58,666 bases of DNA from Ignavibacteria bacterium UBA2360 (lineage in GTDB: Bacteria; Bacteroidota; Ignavibacteria; Tepidaquicellales; OLB5), in NCBI GenBank assembly GCA_002344125.1, contig DDTQ01000012.1, forward strand, positions 623,986-682,651, given 5' to 3'. The notes below the pieces were generated by a model. It was not told where the DNA came from, ran no database searches, and saw only the letters and a program-made list of their open reading frames with translations. Position 1 is the first letter of the stretch. Each line of letters starts with the position of its first letter. Shown one piece after another: positions 25,628 through 34,989 of the stretch. Position numbers and translations under genes: made by a program.

Positions 25628-26986
25628 TTAAGCTACGCTTAGTATTTGATCTTTTTTGAGATTGTAATAATAAGCTTGTTCCTGTTCTTTATCGTCCTGA
25701 TTATATTTAATGTGACCCAGCATCAAAGCCTGAACTTTGTTTGTTTCGGTCATATTATTTAATTTCTCAAGATACTTGTAATGTCTATCCAGAAAAATTT
25801 TGGATTCTTTGTGATTCCCTGCAATGCTGTAATTTTCGCTGTAAATTTTACATATCTTGCTGAGATCTTTGTAGGACTTGGCTGCCTTTGCAAGCTTTTC
25901 AGCCGCATGCAGGTACTCAACTGCTTTTTCGGTATCTTTGAATTTAAGGTATAGCCTTGCAAGCCCTGTGTTGATGCGTAAAATATTCATTATATCATTT
26001 ATCTTTTCAGATACTTCAAGCCCGTCTCTGAAATAATGAATGCTGGTCTTGTAGTCATTTAATTCAAAATATAACTCTCCAAGCTCGCATAAAGTATGGT
26101 CAACAGAGCTCTTATCGCCTATTTCTTTGTAATACTTTAGTGCGCGGTTGTAATATTTCACTGACTCCGGGAAACATCTCATCTTGGAGTAAGCTTTGCC
26201 AAGGTTTGCGTAAACCTGGGTTTCTGCCTGGCGGTTACCATACCTTTTCATTATGATCATTGCTTCGCTTAAATATGTGATGGCGTTTGCGTAATCTTCC
26301 ATGTAAATGTAGGTTCTGCCTATGTTGGCAAGTGTAAAGCTCTCATCAATGATGTTTTTCTTTTCCTGTGTCTTCTTTAATGCTTCTGTGAAATATTTTA
26401 TTGATTCATGGTAGCTGCCTGTTTCCAGGTAAACTATCCCGAGATTATTATATAAAGCATAATGAATTTCAGTTTCACTGCTTTTATATATGCTTAAGCT
26501 TTCGAGGTAATTATTTAAAGCGGCTTTCAGATCACCGTTTTGCTGGTATGAAAGTCCTCTGTTTGTCAATACTGTTGCTTCAAAGTTAAGATCGCCTATG
26601 GACTGCAGCACGTAAATACACTCGTCGTAATACTCTATCGCTTTTGTGAAATCGCTGAGTGAGTAATATACGTTTGCAAGTGAATTCAACGCTCTGGTTT
26701 CGCCTTTTTTATCTTCAAGCTTTTTGTATAAGGCTATAGCTTCATGGTAATATTCTATTGCGGCCTCAAAATTTGAAGACAACCTGCATGATATACCTGC
26801 GTTCAGGTAAGCTTTGGCCAAACCCTTAGTATATCCGAGTAACTGAGCCATGCTTATAGCTTCCTTGCTTACAGATAAGGAGAGGTTGTTGTTATCTTTC
26901 CTTGCTTCATCAGCCTTTTTGTTAAGTAAATCAACCTCTTCAAAGCTATTTCTGTTGATTGTCTTGTTATTTTCTGTAGATTTCAT
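25628..26986 (-). CDS. Tetratricopeptide-repeat protein (452 aa)
   Basis: At least nine consecutive TPR units of about 40 residues (for example AIEYYHEAIALYKKLEDKKG, SIKYFTEALKKTQEKKN, SVKYYNRALKYYKEIGDKSS) fill residues about 20-420. There is no signal peptide or membrane helix, so it is cytosolic. No effector domain such as a kinase or cyclase is attached, and the C-terminal 30 residues are polar. It resembles the TPR front ends of adenylate cyclases and LuxR/histidine-kinase proteins of this phylum. Here it stands alone as a scaffold or an uncoupled sensor. The propeller gene 27027-28691 lies upstream by 40 bases in the same direction, so cotranscription is plausible. Confidence 0.8.
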   Translation of the reverse strand: MKSTENNKTINRNSFEEVDLLNKKADEARKDNNNLSLSVSKEAISMAQLLGYTKGLAKAYLNAGISCRLSSNFEAAIEYYHEAIALYKKLEDKKGETRALNSLANVYYSLSDFTKAIEYYDECIYVLQSIGDLNFEATVLTNRGLSYQQNGDLKAALNNYLESLSIYKSSETEIHYALYNNLGIVYLETGSYHESIKYFTEALKKTQEKKNIIDESFTLANIGRTYIYMEDYANAITYLSEAMIIMKRYGNRQAETQVYANLGKAYSKMRCFPESVKYYNRALKYYKEIGDKSSVDHTLCELGELYFELNDYKTSIHYFRDGLEVSEKINDIMNILRINTGLARLYLKFKDTEKAVEYLHAAEKLAKAAKSYKDLSKICKIYSENYSIAGNHKESKIFLDRHYKYLEKLNNMTETNKVQALMLGHIKYNQDDKEQEQAYYYNLKKDQILSVA

Positions 26987-27026
26987 TTTATTTAAGTAGT
27001 AGAAAATAGTTTTTTATAATTAGAGG

Positions 27027-28691
27027 TTATTTTACTAATGTCATTTTTTTGATATCTCTGAAGCTTCCCGCTTCGAGCTTATAGAAATATATACCTGATG
27101 ATAGATCTGATGCGTTAAATGTTATATTATGGGTACCGGCCGTCAAATTCTGGTTTACCAGTACGTTAATTTCTCTGCCCAGCATATCGTAAACGGCAAG
27201 CCTTACATTCGATGCCTGCGTTAGATCAAACCTTATGCTGGTCGCGGGGTTGAACGGATTCGGATAGTTCTGGTGCAGGATAAATGATCCCGGGGTCGTT
27301 AGCTCTGAATTCATTTCTATGGTTTCACCGAAATCAACCGATTGAGTCGAAACATAAGATGAACCAACACCTGCGTCAATTATAAGCTGACTGAATCCTG
27401 TTATTATCACTTTTTTGCTTGGTGATATTACCAGGTCCTTTGCTATATCGTTGGAGTTTCCTGTAAATGTGTACCTGTTAACCTGGCTCTGAATGCCGCT
27501 TTCTGTGTTATACCTTACTGTTGCGTAATCAAACGTGTTTGAGGGTCCCCAGCTTTTTCCGGTTACAATAACGCTCTTTGTGTTGCTGCTGTTCAGAAGT
27601 ATGCTTACTGCCGATGCCCTGTCCTCACCGTTTCCTGTTCCGTTGTATTCTGAAACCCATGACTGGGTCCCTGTGGCTGTATATTTCACTGTTAAGTAGT
27701 TTATATTTCCTGCATCTGCTGTTGATTCTCCGCTTACATATACTGAACCGTCTGTATCAACAACTATGCCCCATGCCTTATCGCTCTGGTTGCCTGTGCC
27801 GTTATATGTCTTTGACCACATCATCGTACCTGAGCTGTGGTATTTTGCTGTGAATGCGTCCGTGTTGTTTGCTGATTCAGTTACATAACCTGTAATAAAA
27901 ATATTATCTGATTCATCAACAACTATTCCCCATGCTTTATCTTCAGTGCTGCCGTTTCCGTTAATGGTTTTAGCCCACTGTAACTGTCCATCGCTGCTGT
28001 ATTTAAACAGCGCTATATCAGTGTTTGCGCCTGATACGGTCACAAACCCGGTAACATACACATTGCCTGTACGCCCAACTGCAATTGCCAGACCCTGCGC
28101 GTTCAAATTGCTTGAGCCGTCTTCTGATGCGCTCCATACCAGGTCTCCTGATGGATCATATTTCCTTACAAGTATATCAGTATAGTTATCAGTGAAAGTA
28201 GTATAACCTGTTATATAGATATAACCCGATGCATCTACCACAATTCCCAAACCTTCATCTATAGTGGGCGTATCTGCGCCTGAGTATGCTCTTGACCACT
28301 GTTCCGTTCCGTTAGATGAATACTTAATAATTACAACATCTTTTGATTTACCGTTGAATTCCGCGAAACCAACAACGTAAACGTTGCCTGCGTTATCTAC
28401 GCAGATTCCGTTTCCTTCATCATTTAGATTTGCGTCACCGTTAAAACTCCTTACCCATGCTGTATCACCTGCAGGAGTATATTTAATAGTGATAATATCG
28501 TTCTGTGATTCGTTTTCATATGAATAACCCGTCACGTAGCTGTTTCCCGCGGCGTCACAGGTTATAGCCGTGCCCTTGGCATTCGTAAAATTAACATCAC
28601 CCGAAGATACCCCGTAATTGGATACCCACTGAGTGTTCGTTAAACTGATCGTACAAAGCAATAATACAGTAATTAATAGTAGCTTTTTCAT
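27027..28691 (-). CDS. Secreted SBBP-like beta-propeller protein with type IX sorting domain
   Basis: The signal peptide ends near SLTNTQW (about 20). About eight repeats of roughly 50 residues have the pattern GNVYVTGxxxxxxxxDxxxxKYxxxGxxxWxxxYNG, typical of SBBP (seven-bladed) propellers. The C-terminus has QNYPNPFNPATSIRFDL and ends KKMTLVK, a type IX sorting domain. It is expected at the cell surface or outside. The repeat pattern resembles the lipoprotein at 7103, but this one is exported by a different route. The gene ends 40 bases before the TPR gene. Ligand unknown. Confidence 0.8.
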   Translation of the reverse strand: MKKLLLITVLLLCTISLTNTQWVSNYGVSSGDVNFTNAKGTAITCDAAGNSYVTGYSYENESQNDIITIKYTPAGDTAWVRSFNGDANLNDEGNGICVDNAGNVYVVGFAEFNGKSKDVVIIKYSSNGTEQWSRAYSGADTPTIDEGLGIVVDASGYIYITGYTTFTDNYTDILVRKYDPSGDLVWSASEDGSSNLNAQGLAIAVGRTGNVYVTGFVTVSGANTDIALFKYSSDGQLQWAKTINGNGSTEDKAWGIVVDESDNIFITGYVTESANNTDAFTAKYHSSGTMMWSKTYNGTGNQSDKAWGIVVDTDGSVYVSGESTADAGNINYLTVKYTATGTQSWVSEYNGTGNGEDRASAVSILLNSSNTKSVIVTGKSWGPSNTFDYATVRYNTESGIQSQVNRYTFTGNSNDIAKDLVISPSKKVIITGFSQLIIDAGVGSSYVSTQSVDFGETIEMNSELTTPGSFILHQNYPNPFNPATSIRFDLTQASNVRLAVYDMLGREINVLVNQNLTAGTHNITFNASDLSSGIYFYKLEAGSFRDIKKMTLVK

Positions 28692-29237
28692 TGTTTTGTT
28701 TAGTAATTAATTAAATTGGTTTTATTAGTTTTAATTTTGCTTTTCTTATAACAAAATTAGGATTTTACATGTTGAAAATTGGTCACCACTCACGTTACGG
28801 TATAGTATTTACTGCAATCACGGTAGAATTTTTATCGATTTAAATAAAATTTTAAGCTTTTTATATATATGGCGCTTAGCTGAGTGCTCGGTATTTAGTC
28901 TAGGGTCATACTAGTAATAATCGTTATTTTGTAGCTTTTTCACGGTATGAATTGCAGCAAATTGTTACTCTATGCAGTTTTTTGAATGGTCTATGAGCAG
29001 CATACTTAAAAGGTTCTGTACATATATGTACTTTCAAACTCTAAGAATTTGTTTGGTTACAATCAATTGTGATTTTCTTTATAAGAATTCAAAAAATGAA
29101 GCAATTGTAGCTTAGCGCAGCATTACTTTTTGGTTACGTAAACACAATAAGTTTTGGAAAACGCTTTATAAATCTATATTTTGCAGTATTATATAGTTAT
29201 AATCTTAAATGAGATTTCTAATAGGTATTCGGGTGGT
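28692..29237. other. Divergent regulatory region
   Basis: About 545 AT-rich bases between divergent genes. It holds the palindrome GTACATATATGTAC (29018-29031) and GGTTACAATC at 29055-29064. The second motif recurs at 31189 and partly at 31122, before the related genes. No RNA gene is recognised. Confidence 0.45.
29018..29031. promoter_or_regulatory. Perfect 14-bp palindrome, possible operator
   Basis: GTACATATATGTAC lies about 205 bases upstream of the 126-aa gene. A symmetric site of this size fits a dimeric regulator, but no regulator gene is adjacent. Confidence 0.35.
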
Positions 29238-29615
29238 ATGGAATCTATTCTGAAAAACTTGCTTCAAAAAAAAGGGTGTTACTTCGAAAAATACCTTAGC
29301 AAGATCCAGTACATCAAAACCAAAGATGATATTAGAGAGTCAGTATATCTCACTCCCGCATTTACTCCTAAAAATAAAAAAGTTTTATTCATTACCAGGG
29401 AAGTTAAAGGTAACTGGTTCGATAGCGTAAAGGATATCGACGATCTGAAAACCTATATAAAACATAACTTCAGCTACGCTCACGGTGACTACATCTTCAT
29501 CCTGCACATTTACATAGAAAATATCAGGTTTGAGCAGTTCTATCTGATGCATGAATCAGGAGGCAAAAAACTGCAAAGGATCCCTGCCGATGAGCTTGAA
29601 AAAGTTCTGGAGTGA
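29238..29615 (+). CDS. Small protein of unknown function, paralog of 31280-31663
   Basis: From ATG 29238 it encodes about 125 residues starting MESILKNLLQKKGC. The paralog at 31280 aligns from its residue 5 (DSILKEILLSKGC), and this supports this start over the upstream ATG at 29181. Shared positions include KYLS, a YxTPxxxxxKK block, (R/K)GNW and a FILHxY segment before the C-terminal LExxL. Soluble, no motif that I can name. The two paralogs point the same way and bracket the minus-strand 483-aa gene, so the three may work together. Function unknown. Confidence 0.65.
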   Translation: MESILKNLLQKKGCYFEKYLSKIQYIKTKDDIRESVYLTPAFTPKNKKVLFITREVKGNWFDSVKDIDDLKTYIKHNFSYAHGDYIFILHIYIENIRFEQFYLMHESGGKKLQRIPADELEKVLE

Positions 29616-29650
29616 TCATCCGCCTCAGTGTGTAATATTTACCCGCTGTT

Positions 29651-31102
29651 TTATTTCAGGTTCGCTGATTGCTGCAATATCCACTCCTTATAATGCAGTA
29701 TCTTCTTCTTTTCAGTATCCTTAATCAGCTTCAGCTTCGCCTTCTTGTCCGGCTTAAGTCTTAACCCTATCAGCCTTTCCATTATTTCAATGTATGCTTT
29801 GAATGAGCTTCTCTGGAATTCTGTTATGTGTTTGTTATTTTTAAGCAGTGTTTTGTTTTTGGATATATCCTCACGGAATTTATCAAAGTTACCAAGTTCA
29901 TACAGGCAAACCAGCCTGTCGATCTTCATATCAAGGTTAAGGATCTGTATATTTCCCGGGGTCCCGGCATAATGCATAAGTGCTCCTGAATACTTCTTCT
30001 GATGCATCATTATCTTGCCCGATGAATATTCACGCAGGGTCTTCCGGTTCTCCGGCGCAAGGGTTTCTGCGTAATCTGCTATGAACCTTTCTGCGCCACG
30101 GGTATCTTTTTGCTTTAATGCGGTTATCACAAATTCCCTGAAAAGCATTGAAGGCATATACTCATTTTCGGCTTTCATATATGCGCGGTGCTTTATTATA
30201 AGTTTCAGGATGTCGTATATTTCAGCGTTGAACTCAACTCTCCTCATATTTATCTGCTGCACTGCATAGGAGTACAGAAAACTGAATATTGTGAATTTCG
30301 AGATCTGCTCAAATACATCAATGTTCTCAAGCAGTTCCTTTTTCGCTTTAAAATACAATTGGTCGTTGGTTTTGGAATCATACAGCCTGTAAACCTGTAC
30401 CATTACCTTCATATAAGCTGAAAGTTTATTGTGCCCCAGCGATTTCACAAGATTTTCCAGATCAATGTTCTTCATATATGATTCCAGCTGCAATATCGAA
30501 TTTCCCGCGATCTGGAAATTTTCTATATTCTTTATTGCGCAGTACATAGTTAATATTCTTGTCACTACGTAAATTAGGAATACCTCAATATTCTCCTCTA
30601 AAAGTTCATGGGTTTCCACGAACATTTCGCGGTCCAGCAAAGATTGACCCTTTAGCATCAGCATCAGGTCAAGGTCGTAAAGCTGCCTTTCGCTTATCTT
30701 CTTCACATTCTTTTCAATGTTTATCATCTTGCCCAAAAGGTTATCAAAGTTGGTAAAGGCCCGGCGGTCCATAAGCATTTCTGCTACCAGTTTACTCCTT
30801 AAGGCATGGTTTTTGTCCAGCTTCATGCTTAGAAGAAAGTTTTCAACCATACGGTTAAGCTCCGAAATACGGGATATTATCACCCGGTTATTGAATTTTT
30901 TCCCGGGATACAAAGAGCCGTACATCGATTCCAGCGTGAGCTTTTCATTCCTGAATTCAGGGTAGTACTCCATCAGATGTTCAACCAGCGGCAAGTAATC
31001 TCTGCTTGCGTAAACGGAATCTGATTTAATGTACCTGTGAAATCGTTTTAGTTCGATGGGTTCAATTGCTGAAAGAAGCTCAAATATTCGCAGTTTTTTC
31101 AT
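29651..31102 (-). CDS. Large helical protein of unknown function, paralog of 53493-54956
   Basis: 483 residues, mostly helical, with no signal peptide or membrane segment. The first 100 residues carry the family pattern seen also at 53493: F-x-L-L...E-x-K-x-F-x-R-Y-I, then a Y-P-G-K motif (LYPGKKFNNRVI here, IYPGKVYNYGIM there) and LxxLxxxxENFL. The rest diverges and looks like helical repeats. I believe this is a lineage-specific family in Ignavibacteria/Bacteroidota genomes, but I cannot name it. It is convergent with the 126-aa gene (35-base gap) and divergent from its paralog. Confidence 0.65.
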   Translation of the reverse strand: MKKLRIFELLSAIEPIELKRFHRYIKSDSVYASRDYLPLVEHLMEYYPEFRNEKLTLESMYGSLYPGKKFNNRVIISRISELNRMVENFLLSMKLDKNHALRSKLVAEMLMDRRAFTNFDNLLGKMINIEKNVKKISERQLYDLDLMLMLKGQSLLDREMFVETHELLEENIEVFLIYVVTRILTMYCAIKNIENFQIAGNSILQLESYMKNIDLENLVKSLGHNKLSAYMKVMVQVYRLYDSKTNDQLYFKAKKELLENIDVFEQISKFTIFSFLYSYAVQQINMRRVEFNAEIYDILKLIIKHRAYMKAENEYMPSMLFREFVITALKQKDTRGAERFIADYAETLAPENRKTLREYSSGKIMMHQKKYSGALMHYAGTPGNIQILNLDMKIDRLVCLYELGNFDKFREDISKNKTLLKNNKHITEFQRSSFKAYIEIMERLIGLRLKPDKKAKLKLIKDTEKKKILHYKEWILQQSANLK

Positions 31103-31279
31103 AAAAAGCCCGTAAAATTCTGGTTACAATATATTGCTTAGAATGTACAAAGTAATTAATTAATACCATATATTCCACATATTATTAGGTTACAATCGAT
31201 AAGAAAACTTTTGAAAGTTGCTTATTTTGATGTATTTTTGAAACTTAACATTCGATTAACGCTAAAGCGGCTATAGTAA

Positions 31280-31663
31280 ATGAGTTTACAGGATTCAATA
31301 TTGAAAGAAATTTTACTGAGCAAAGGTTGTTCCATAGGCAAATATCTTTCACCTATGTTTTGCAATGATGAAAAAGGCGCTTTCATTGAATACTATATCA
31401 CACCGGTTGTTTCAATTTCAAAAAAGAATATTCTCATAATTTCAAAGCGTATCCGGGGAAACTGGTACCAGGCTTTGCTTAACATTGAAACTATTGTGAA
31501 TAATATAAAAAAACAGTACCGCTTTTCAACCGATACATATTCCTTTATTCTGCACGCTTACTTTGATGTTGTTGCCCTAGAAAATTTTTATCTGGTAGAT
31601 ATAGAAAATAAATACATGCTGCGGAAACTTAAAATGCTTGAGCTCGAGGATTTGCTTACATAA
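31280..31663 (+). CDS. Small protein of unknown function, paralog of 29238-29615
   Basis: 127 residues. It aligns with the protein at 29238 over its whole length (SILKxxLxxKGC, KYLS, YxTP, RGNW, FILHAY, ending LELEDLL). Soluble, with no recognised fold. GGTTACAATC lies about 85 bases upstream, as it does before the other paralog. The stop codon is inside the first unit of a tandem repeat (31652-31761), so the last two codons (Leu-Thr) come from repeat sequence. Confidence 0.65.
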   Translation: MSLQDSILKEILLSKGCSIGKYLSPMFCNDEKGAFIEYYITPVVSISKKNILIISKRIRGNWYQALLNIETIVNNIKKQYRFSTDTYSFILHAYFDVVALENFYLVDIENKYMLRKLKMLELEDLLT

Positions 31664-31761
31664 TTGTTTTGCTTACATAATTGTTTTACTGACATAATTG
31701 TTTTTGCTGACATAATTGTTTTTGCTGACATAATTGTTTTGCTGATATAATTGTTTTGCTG
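31652..31761. repeat. 18-20-bp tandem repeat, about 6.5 copies
   Basis: Unit TTGCTGACATAATTGTTTT with small length changes. The first units read TTGCTTACATAATTG, the last is truncated. The array starts inside the 3' end of the 127-aa gene and supplies its stop. No spacers, so not CRISPR. Confidence 0.85.
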
Positions 31762-31848
31762 TAGTTTCATGCTGCGCAAAATATCCCCCGCTGCCGTTAA
31801 TGTTATGAATATAATTTTAGCGGCAGCACTTTTTTTGCCCAATACTAA

Positions 31849-32824
31849 CATCCCCCCCCCTTTCAAGAAACTGCCATGGCAGTTTCGAAGTCCCGCTGTA
31901 AGCGGGAACTAAGGGGGGGCAAGGGGGGGTATAAGCCAAAAACCTCCACCATAAAAGGGGAGAGAACAAACAATCTTCCGATTGTTTGTTCTGGGGTGGT
32001 CACTTGCTTCTTGTATCTCTTCCCCCAAACAGCGTGCTACGAGCCTCAATAACATTCCCCACTTGTCTTTAAAGGGGGGACGAAATCTGTGTTAATCCTC
32101 GAACCGTCGATCTTTCGATTGTAGTTTCCATCAGAAAATCACCGATGGGGGTTTGCTTTTGCTTCTAAACTTCCAAACCCCCACCGCAGATTCCTTCAGG
32201 CTATATAATTTCGCAAGATCTGCACAGTCCGTACAGCAGAAAAATCGTCCCCCCTTTTCCAAAGGGGGGAGTGAATCCGTGCATAGCCAACACTCGGCAA
32301 TAGTTCTTTTATCTTCATTCGCGGATAATCACCGATGGGGGTTTGCTTTGCTTTTTCTCTTCCCCCAAACAGCGGGCTACGAACCTCTATAACAGTCCCC
32401 CCTTACTAAGCGGCGAGGGTTATAAACCAAACACCTCTCAATAACATTCCCCCCCTTTCTAAGGGGGGGCAAGGGGGGGTATAAACAAATATAACTGCCA
32501 TGGCAGTTTCGAAGCCACGGGACTGGCACAGACAGTTCCCGCTGTAAGCGGGAACTAAGGGGCGAGGGGGGTAAACCAAACACCTCTCAATAACATTCCC
32601 CCCCTTTCTAAGGGGGGGGCAAGGGGGGGTATAAACAAATATAACTGCCATGGCAGTTTCAAAGCCGCAGGACTGGCTCAGACAGTTCCCCCTGAAAGCG
32701 GGAACTAAGGAAGGGCAAGAGGGGTAAACCAAAAACCCCCACAATAAAAGCTCCCCCTCCTGTTTTTAGGAGGGGCAATCCCGCTTTAGCGGGATGGGGT
32801 GGTAATTTTGTACAACTTCACCCC
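31849..32824. repeat. Mosaic palindrome array 1 (left)
   Basis: A GC-rich patchwork of repeated modules: GAAACTGCCATGGCAGTTTC (31867) and truncated forms at 32493 and 32643, CCCGCTGTAAGCGGG hairpins, poly-C/poly-G arms (CCCCCCTTTCTAAGGGGGG), AACAAACAATC...GATTGTTTGTT at about 31967, and the GAACCGTCGATCTTTCGAT module at about 32100. Open frames inside are repeat artefacts. The same modules build the larger array at 38147-41040. Confidence 0.8.
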
Positions 32825-32863
32825 AAAAAAAAACTTAAAGCATTCCTGCTTTAAGTTTTTTTT
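32825..32863 (-). terminator. Intrinsic terminator of the first desaturase gene
   Basis: Perfect stem AAAACTTAAAGCA, loop TTCC, TGCTTTAAGTTTT with A/T runs on both sides, just downstream of the minus-strand desaturase stop at 32885. Confidence 0.8.
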
Positions 32864-32884
32864 GAAACAAACATAACCTAACCC

Positions 32885-33655
32885 CTACGCCTCGTTCAGC
32901 GCGGCGCTCTTTTCAATCTCTTCAACTTCATTCTTACTATGCAGCTTCACAATGCCAAGCTTGCCTAAACCGAGTATAATGTAATAAGTAAAATCCAGCT
33001 CATACCACCTCACGCCGAAATTGATCGCCGATGCGTGTTTATGGTGATCGTTGTGATACGCTTCGCCCATCAGCAGCACATCAACCGGCAGCAGGTTAGT
33101 GGAAGTATTCTTCATCTCAAAATTCCTGTACCCGTATTTATGCGCGAACCAGTTCACAATTGCGCCGTGGAACGGCACCATCACAACTTCTATCGGCAGC
33201 AGCAAATAATACCAGTACGATGGCGCGAAAATTACATATATCGCTATATACGCAAGGCTCCACAGCACCTTCGAGGTCTTGGTGACAGTCCACCTGTCAA
33301 ACCACGGCCAGTCTGGGATATCCTTCACAAAACGTTTTTCAGGCTCAAGCGTCTTGAAAAAGATGCTCTGGTATATCTTCCGCGTATGCCGCATCATGCT
33401 GAAAACATTCTTAAAAAATAGCGGTGAGTGCGGATCCTTATCAGTATCAGTGTACGCGTGATGCATCCTGTGCATTATCGCGTACGCCCTCGGACTCATA
33501 TAAGACGACCCCTGGCATATATAAGCAAGCACATAAAATGTGCGTTCCCAGAACTTGTTCATCTTAAACGCGCGGTGCGATGCGTACCGGTGATGAAAAA
33601 ATGTCTGGAAAAAAAGTGCTAGGTACCAGTGAACTATAAAAAATAAAATGAACAT
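32885..33655 (-). CDS. Acyl-CoA desaturase-like fatty acid desaturase (256 aa)
   Basis: A membrane di-iron enzyme that introduces a cis double bond into fatty acyl chains. Three histidine boxes are visible: HHRYASH (21-27), HRMHH (62-66) and HNDHHKH in the C-terminal third. Four hydrophobic segments surround them. The protein is shorter than animal stearoyl-CoA desaturases and has no cytochrome b5 domain, as is usual in bacteria. A second gene of the same family lies 96 bases upstream, so they are a tandem duplication. A terminator follows. Likely role: membrane fluidity control. Confidence 0.85.
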   Translation of the reverse strand: MFILFFIVHWYLALFFQTFFHHRYASHRAFKMNKFWERTFYVLAYICQGSSYMSPRAYAIMHRMHHAYTDTDKDPHSPLFFKNVFSMMRHTRKIYQSIFFKTLEPEKRFVKDIPDWPWFDRWTVTKTSKVLWSLAYIAIYVIFAPSYWYYLLLPIEVVMVPFHGAIVNWFAHKYGYRNFEMKNTSTNLLPVDVLLMGEAYHNDHHKHASAINFGVRWYELDFTYYIILGLGKLGIVKLHSKNEVEEIEKSAALNEA

Positions 33656-33751
33656 TTACTTTGATTAATTTAAAAATTTTACCTGTACTATTATTATACC
33701 GGCCACAGATCATTTGTCATGCCGCACAAGATCACTAATGATCCGTGAAGA

Positions 33752-34543
33752 TCAAACTTTATCTCTTATTATGCTTTCCTGCAGATCAAGATCAAGCTCA
33801 TGCTGTGTTTTGTGCGCGTTATTCTGCAGCTTAACTATGCCAATTTTACTGAACGCAAGTATTATGTAATACGTGATATCTATTTCAAACCAGCGCGCGC
33901 CCATTTTTATGCTTGCCGGATTCCTGTGGTGATCATTGTGGTAAGATTCCCCAAGGAAAATAAAATCAAACGGGTATAGATTGGTTGATGTATTCTTAAG
34001 CTCATAATTCCTGTAACCTATCTTATGCCCGAACCAGTTCACAACAACTGCATGCGCGGGATTCATCAATATACTTATTGGCAGCAGCAAAAATTGCCAC
34101 CATGCGGTCGCGAAAATTACGTAAAACGCTATATATGCGGCAATCCACAAAACCTTAACCCACCGTGAGTCAGCCCAGCTGTCAAACCACGGCCAGTCAG
34201 GCACATCCTTTTTGAAGCGCGGTTCGATCTCAATGTTTTCCCAATAGCAGGCGGTGTACATTTTGCGCGTGTTTTCCATCATGGCAAAAAGGTTTTTGTG
34301 ATTGGAAGGGGAGTGCGGATCCTTTGGCGTATCGGCGTATGCATGATGCATTCTGTGCATCAGCGCGTAAGCGCGCGGTGACATATATGTTGCCCCCTGC
34401 GATATGAACGCGAATACGTAAAAAAAGCGTTCCCAGAATTTATTCATTTTAAATGAACGGTGTGCTGCGTATCGGTGCTGAAGGAAGGTTTGTGAAAAAA
34501 TTGAGGTGTACCACTGAATAATAAAAAAGATGATAATGACCAT
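33752..34543 (-). CDS. Acyl-CoA desaturase-like fatty acid desaturase (263 aa), tandem paralog
   Basis: Same family as 32885-33655, with histidine boxes HRYAAH, HRMHH and HNDHHRN, and the same N-terminal pattern (QWYTSIFSQTFLQHRYAAHR). Differences are spread along the chain, so the duplication is not recent. The two enzymes may differ in chain length or bond position. It is the first gene of the pair. Its first histidine box has L-Q in place of the extra H found in the paralog. Confidence 0.85.
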   Translation of the reverse strand: MVIIIFFIIQWYTSIFSQTFLQHRYAAHRSFKMNKFWERFFYVFAFISQGATYMSPRAYALMHRMHHAYADTPKDPHSPSNHKNLFAMMENTRKMYTACYWENIEIEPRFKKDVPDWPWFDSWADSRWVKVLWIAAYIAFYVIFATAWWQFLLLPISILMNPAHAVVVNWFGHKIGYRNYELKNTSTNLYPFDFIFLGESYHNDHHRNPASIKMGARWFEIDITYYIILAFSKIGIVKLQNNAHKTQHELDLDLQESIIRDKV

Positions 34544-34989
34544 TAAATTGGGATCCCTGTGAAGATACTGTTAAATTACGTAGTTATGTTAAACGGATTG
34601 GATGTTTTGGATCCGGATTACTAAATATAACCATAATTCAGACCAATTAAAACCTATTTAGCTCCATAAGGAAGCTGCGTAAGTCTATTATGAGTGCGAG
34701 TAATAGCGTCCATACAGCGCCGCAATAAACATTAAAAGTGTGTTTATACCCTATATAACAAAATGATTGGCGATGTGGTTCGAGTGAGGGGTAGTGTTTA
34801 GATGACGGAGTCTACTTCATAGAAAATAAAAATATCTTGATTCAAACCACAAAATTATATATGTTTGCAAAGAACTTAGGGGGTTCGATATTATATCTAT
34901 GAATAGGTGTAAGTCGAACTCCTTTTGCATTTTTAGGGCGAAGAAATTTAACATAGATGCCCTTATTTAATAATTAATAACAAAAGAAT
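34544..34989. other. Intergenic region before the Rex-like pair, with an inverted repeat
   Basis: About 445 AT-rich bases. Near the right end GGGGTTCGA (34880-34888) and TCGAACTCC (34914-34922) form an imperfect inverted repeat around 25 bases, about 70 bases before the 279-aa gene. It may be an operator or an element boundary. Nothing else is identified. Confidence 0.35.

Noticed and set aside
31588..32744. Several open frames of 67-112 codons in palindrome array 1 and the tandem repeat
   Set aside because: They follow repeat periodicity and translate palindromes. They are not conserved gene structures.
34880..34922. GGTTCGA inverted repeat as part of a tRNA or attachment site
   Set aside because: No acceptor or anticodon stem can be formed around it, and no integrase is nearby. 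Kept only as a weak regulatory candidate.
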